NCBI GenBank assembly: GCA_003248935.1
Contig: QFQF01000007.1
Location: 91,749 to 155,748 of the forward strand
Direction of reading: 5' to 3'
DNA from: Sphingobium sp.
GTDB lineage: Bacteria; Pseudomonadota; Alphaproteobacteria; Sphingomonadales; Sphingomonadaceae
DNA: 64,000 bases
Shown: positions 62,995 through 64,000 of the stretch, piece after piece
Layout: every line of letters begins with the position of its first letter
Position numbering within the stretch: position 1 is the first letter of the stretch
Translations under genes and position numbers: made by a program
Notes under the pieces: model-generated
Database searches by the model: none
Told to the model about the DNA's origin: nothing
Seen by the model: the letters and a program-made list of their open reading frames with translations, nothing else

Positions 62995-63552
62995 TCAGGC
63001 CATCAGCACCGACTGCGCGATCAGTGATTTTGTCCAGTTGTCGGGCAGGTCGGCGATAAAGAGGTTTTCCGTGCGATAGCGGGCGATCTTCCAACCGCTG
63101 CCGGTCGGCCTGAACGAAACATGCAGCCGGCTTGACCGCAGGATCGACGCGCCGTCGTCGTGAATCCAGGGCTGGAACTGCACCCAATTGCCTTCCGCGC
63201 CGTCTTCCGTCGCCCAGACCTGCTCGGAACAGACATAGTGGGTGTTGAACACCTGCCGCGGATCACGCGCGGCGTAGAAGCGCGTCATATGCGCGGCTAT
63301 GCCAGCAGGGCCGATGTGACGGCCGAACTGGGCACCGTGCGCGCCGCCGACCCCTTCCCAGACCGCGTCTTCGGTGAACAGGTCGCCGATCGCCGCAGCC
63401 CGCGCTTCCGCCGTCATCTCGCCCTCGGGCAGAGGCGTGTCGCACAGGAACATGTACCGCCCGAGAAGGCGCCGCGCCTCCGCTTCCGCCCGCAATGCAG
63501 CGACCTCCCGCTGCAATTGTGCCAGCACCCCGCCCTGCGCGTCCGCATCCAT
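62995..63552 (-). CDS. SnoaL-like / NTF2-fold protein
   Basis: A 185-residue protein with an N-terminal coiled-coil-like helix (VLAQLQREVAALRAEAEARRLLGRYMFLCD) and an NTF2-like domain (AIGDLFTEDAVWEG, WVQFQPWIHDDGASIL, WKIARYRTENLFIADLP). Members include polyketide cyclases and small dehydratases; the substrate is unknown. ATG 63552 is preferred because GAGG is 8 bp upstream; ATG 63558 and longer starts are possible. The 235-bp interval to the right holds the 5' region and no other gene I can support. Confidence 0.75.
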   Translation of the reverse strand: MDADAQGGVLAQLQREVAALRAEAEARRLLGRYMFLCDTPLPEGEMTAEARAAAIGDLFTEDAVWEGVGGAHGAQFGRHIGPAGIAAHMTRFYAARDPRQVFNTHYVCSEQVWATEDGAEGNWVQFQPWIHDDGASILRSSRLHVSFRPTGSGWKIARYRTENLFIADLPDNWTKSLIAQSVLMA

Positions 63553-63787
63553 GTCCATCACCTCGCATATCCGATCCGGCCTGCCCCGGCCTCGGCGCCA
63601 AATGTGGCGATCGGCCGCCGGGGGGTCCATGCCCATGGGACATGCCCGCGCCCAATGCTGCGCAAAACGGCCAGCGCCTGCCCGATCCGTACATTCGCGC
63701 CTGCTCACCTGGACGGTTCGAAAAGCCCATAGCGTTGGCAGAGGAGATATGATTCTGGTTTTCTCGTGATGTGATCGGGAGCGTGGC

Positions 63788-64000
63788 GTGGATCAGGGGG
63801 GATTTTTTGATGTTGAGGATCGGCTTTCGTTCATGCGCTTCCTGGGCCTTGGCCTTTCGGACCGCGTTCCCGATGCAAAGACGATATGGCTGTTTCGGGA
63901 ACGGCTCACCAAAGCCGGTGCTATCGCCACCCTGTTCGACCGGTTCGATACGATGCTGCGCGGCGCGGGTTACATCGCCATGTCCGGGCAGATCCTCGAT
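63788..64000 (+). pseudogene. IS5-type transposase, N-terminally deleted and cut by the window edge
   Basis: Reads VDQGGFFDVEDRLSFMRFLG, then GLSDRVPDAKTIWLFRERLTKAG and RGAGYIAMSGQILD, a strong match to IS5-family DDE transposases. In intact members I recall about 70 residues between the GFFD start and the DRLSFMRFLGLGL motif, including a GGRPPYDP segment; here they are joined directly and in frame. The gene starts with GTG. It continues past 64000, so the DDE domain and right end are not visible. The left inverted repeat could not be recognised. Confidence 0.75.

Overview
The window is high-GC DNA with dense, often overlapping genes, many TonB-dependent receptors, Tat-exported enzymes, Rieske and PQQ catabolic genes and an NrsF-type anti-sigma factor. 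This fits an alphaproteobacterium of the Sphingomonadales (Sphingomonas, Sphingobium or Novosphingobium type). That is inferred from gene content; no rRNA or tRNA gene was seen.

Layout. 1-2 kb: the start of a 5-oxoprolinase subunit A gene and a CPA1 Na+/H+ antiporter. 2-11 kb: a fatty-acid beta-oxidation block. On the minus strand lie thiolase, a 3-hydroxyacyl-CoA dehydrogenase/enoyl-CoA hydratase fusion, acyl-CoA dehydrogenase, thioesterase and a PHA-granule-type protein; on the plus strand are an acyl-CoA ligase and a MerR regulator. 11-20.5 kb: a glycan module (GH95, GH127, Gfo/Idh/MocA oxidoreductase, SMP-30 lactonase, TonB receptor) with LacI-type palindromes. All four enzymes have twin-arginine signals. 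20.5-34 kb: an AraC regulator and a tightly coupled Rieske operon (alpha, beta, isochorismatase-like protein, SDR, phytoene-desaturase-like protein, aldehyde and aryl-alcohol dehydrogenases), then a two-component system and a TonB receptor, suggesting upper-pathway catabolism of an aromatic compound.

34-56.4 kb is the most novel part: a TonB receptor, two cupins, two ACS-type MFS transporters, two PQQ dehydrogenases, three c-type cytochromes, a lactonase, an amidohydrolase, a family III CoA transferase, an enoyl-CoA hydratase, an aldehyde dehydrogenase, an iron alcohol dehydrogenase and a FCD-GntR regulator. I found six copies of one 17-bp operator (consensus WTCATAT-N3-ATATGAW), one at each promoter region of this block, including that of the GntR gene. 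This supports a single regulon for a largely periplasmic catabolic pathway whose substrate I cannot name.

56.4-60.7 kb is a bufferin (MNIO-modified, cysteine-rich metallophore) locus with an ECF sigma factor and NrsF. Three exact copies of TGTAACC-N16-CGAA lie upstream of bufA1, of sigF-nrsF and of bufA2BC, so the locus is probably one SigF regulon. 60.7-64 kb holds a LysR regulator, a 3-oxoacid CoA-transferase pair whose B subunit appears to lack a short internal segment, a SnoaL-like protein, and an IS5-type transposase that appears to have lost most of its N-terminal region and runs off the right edge.
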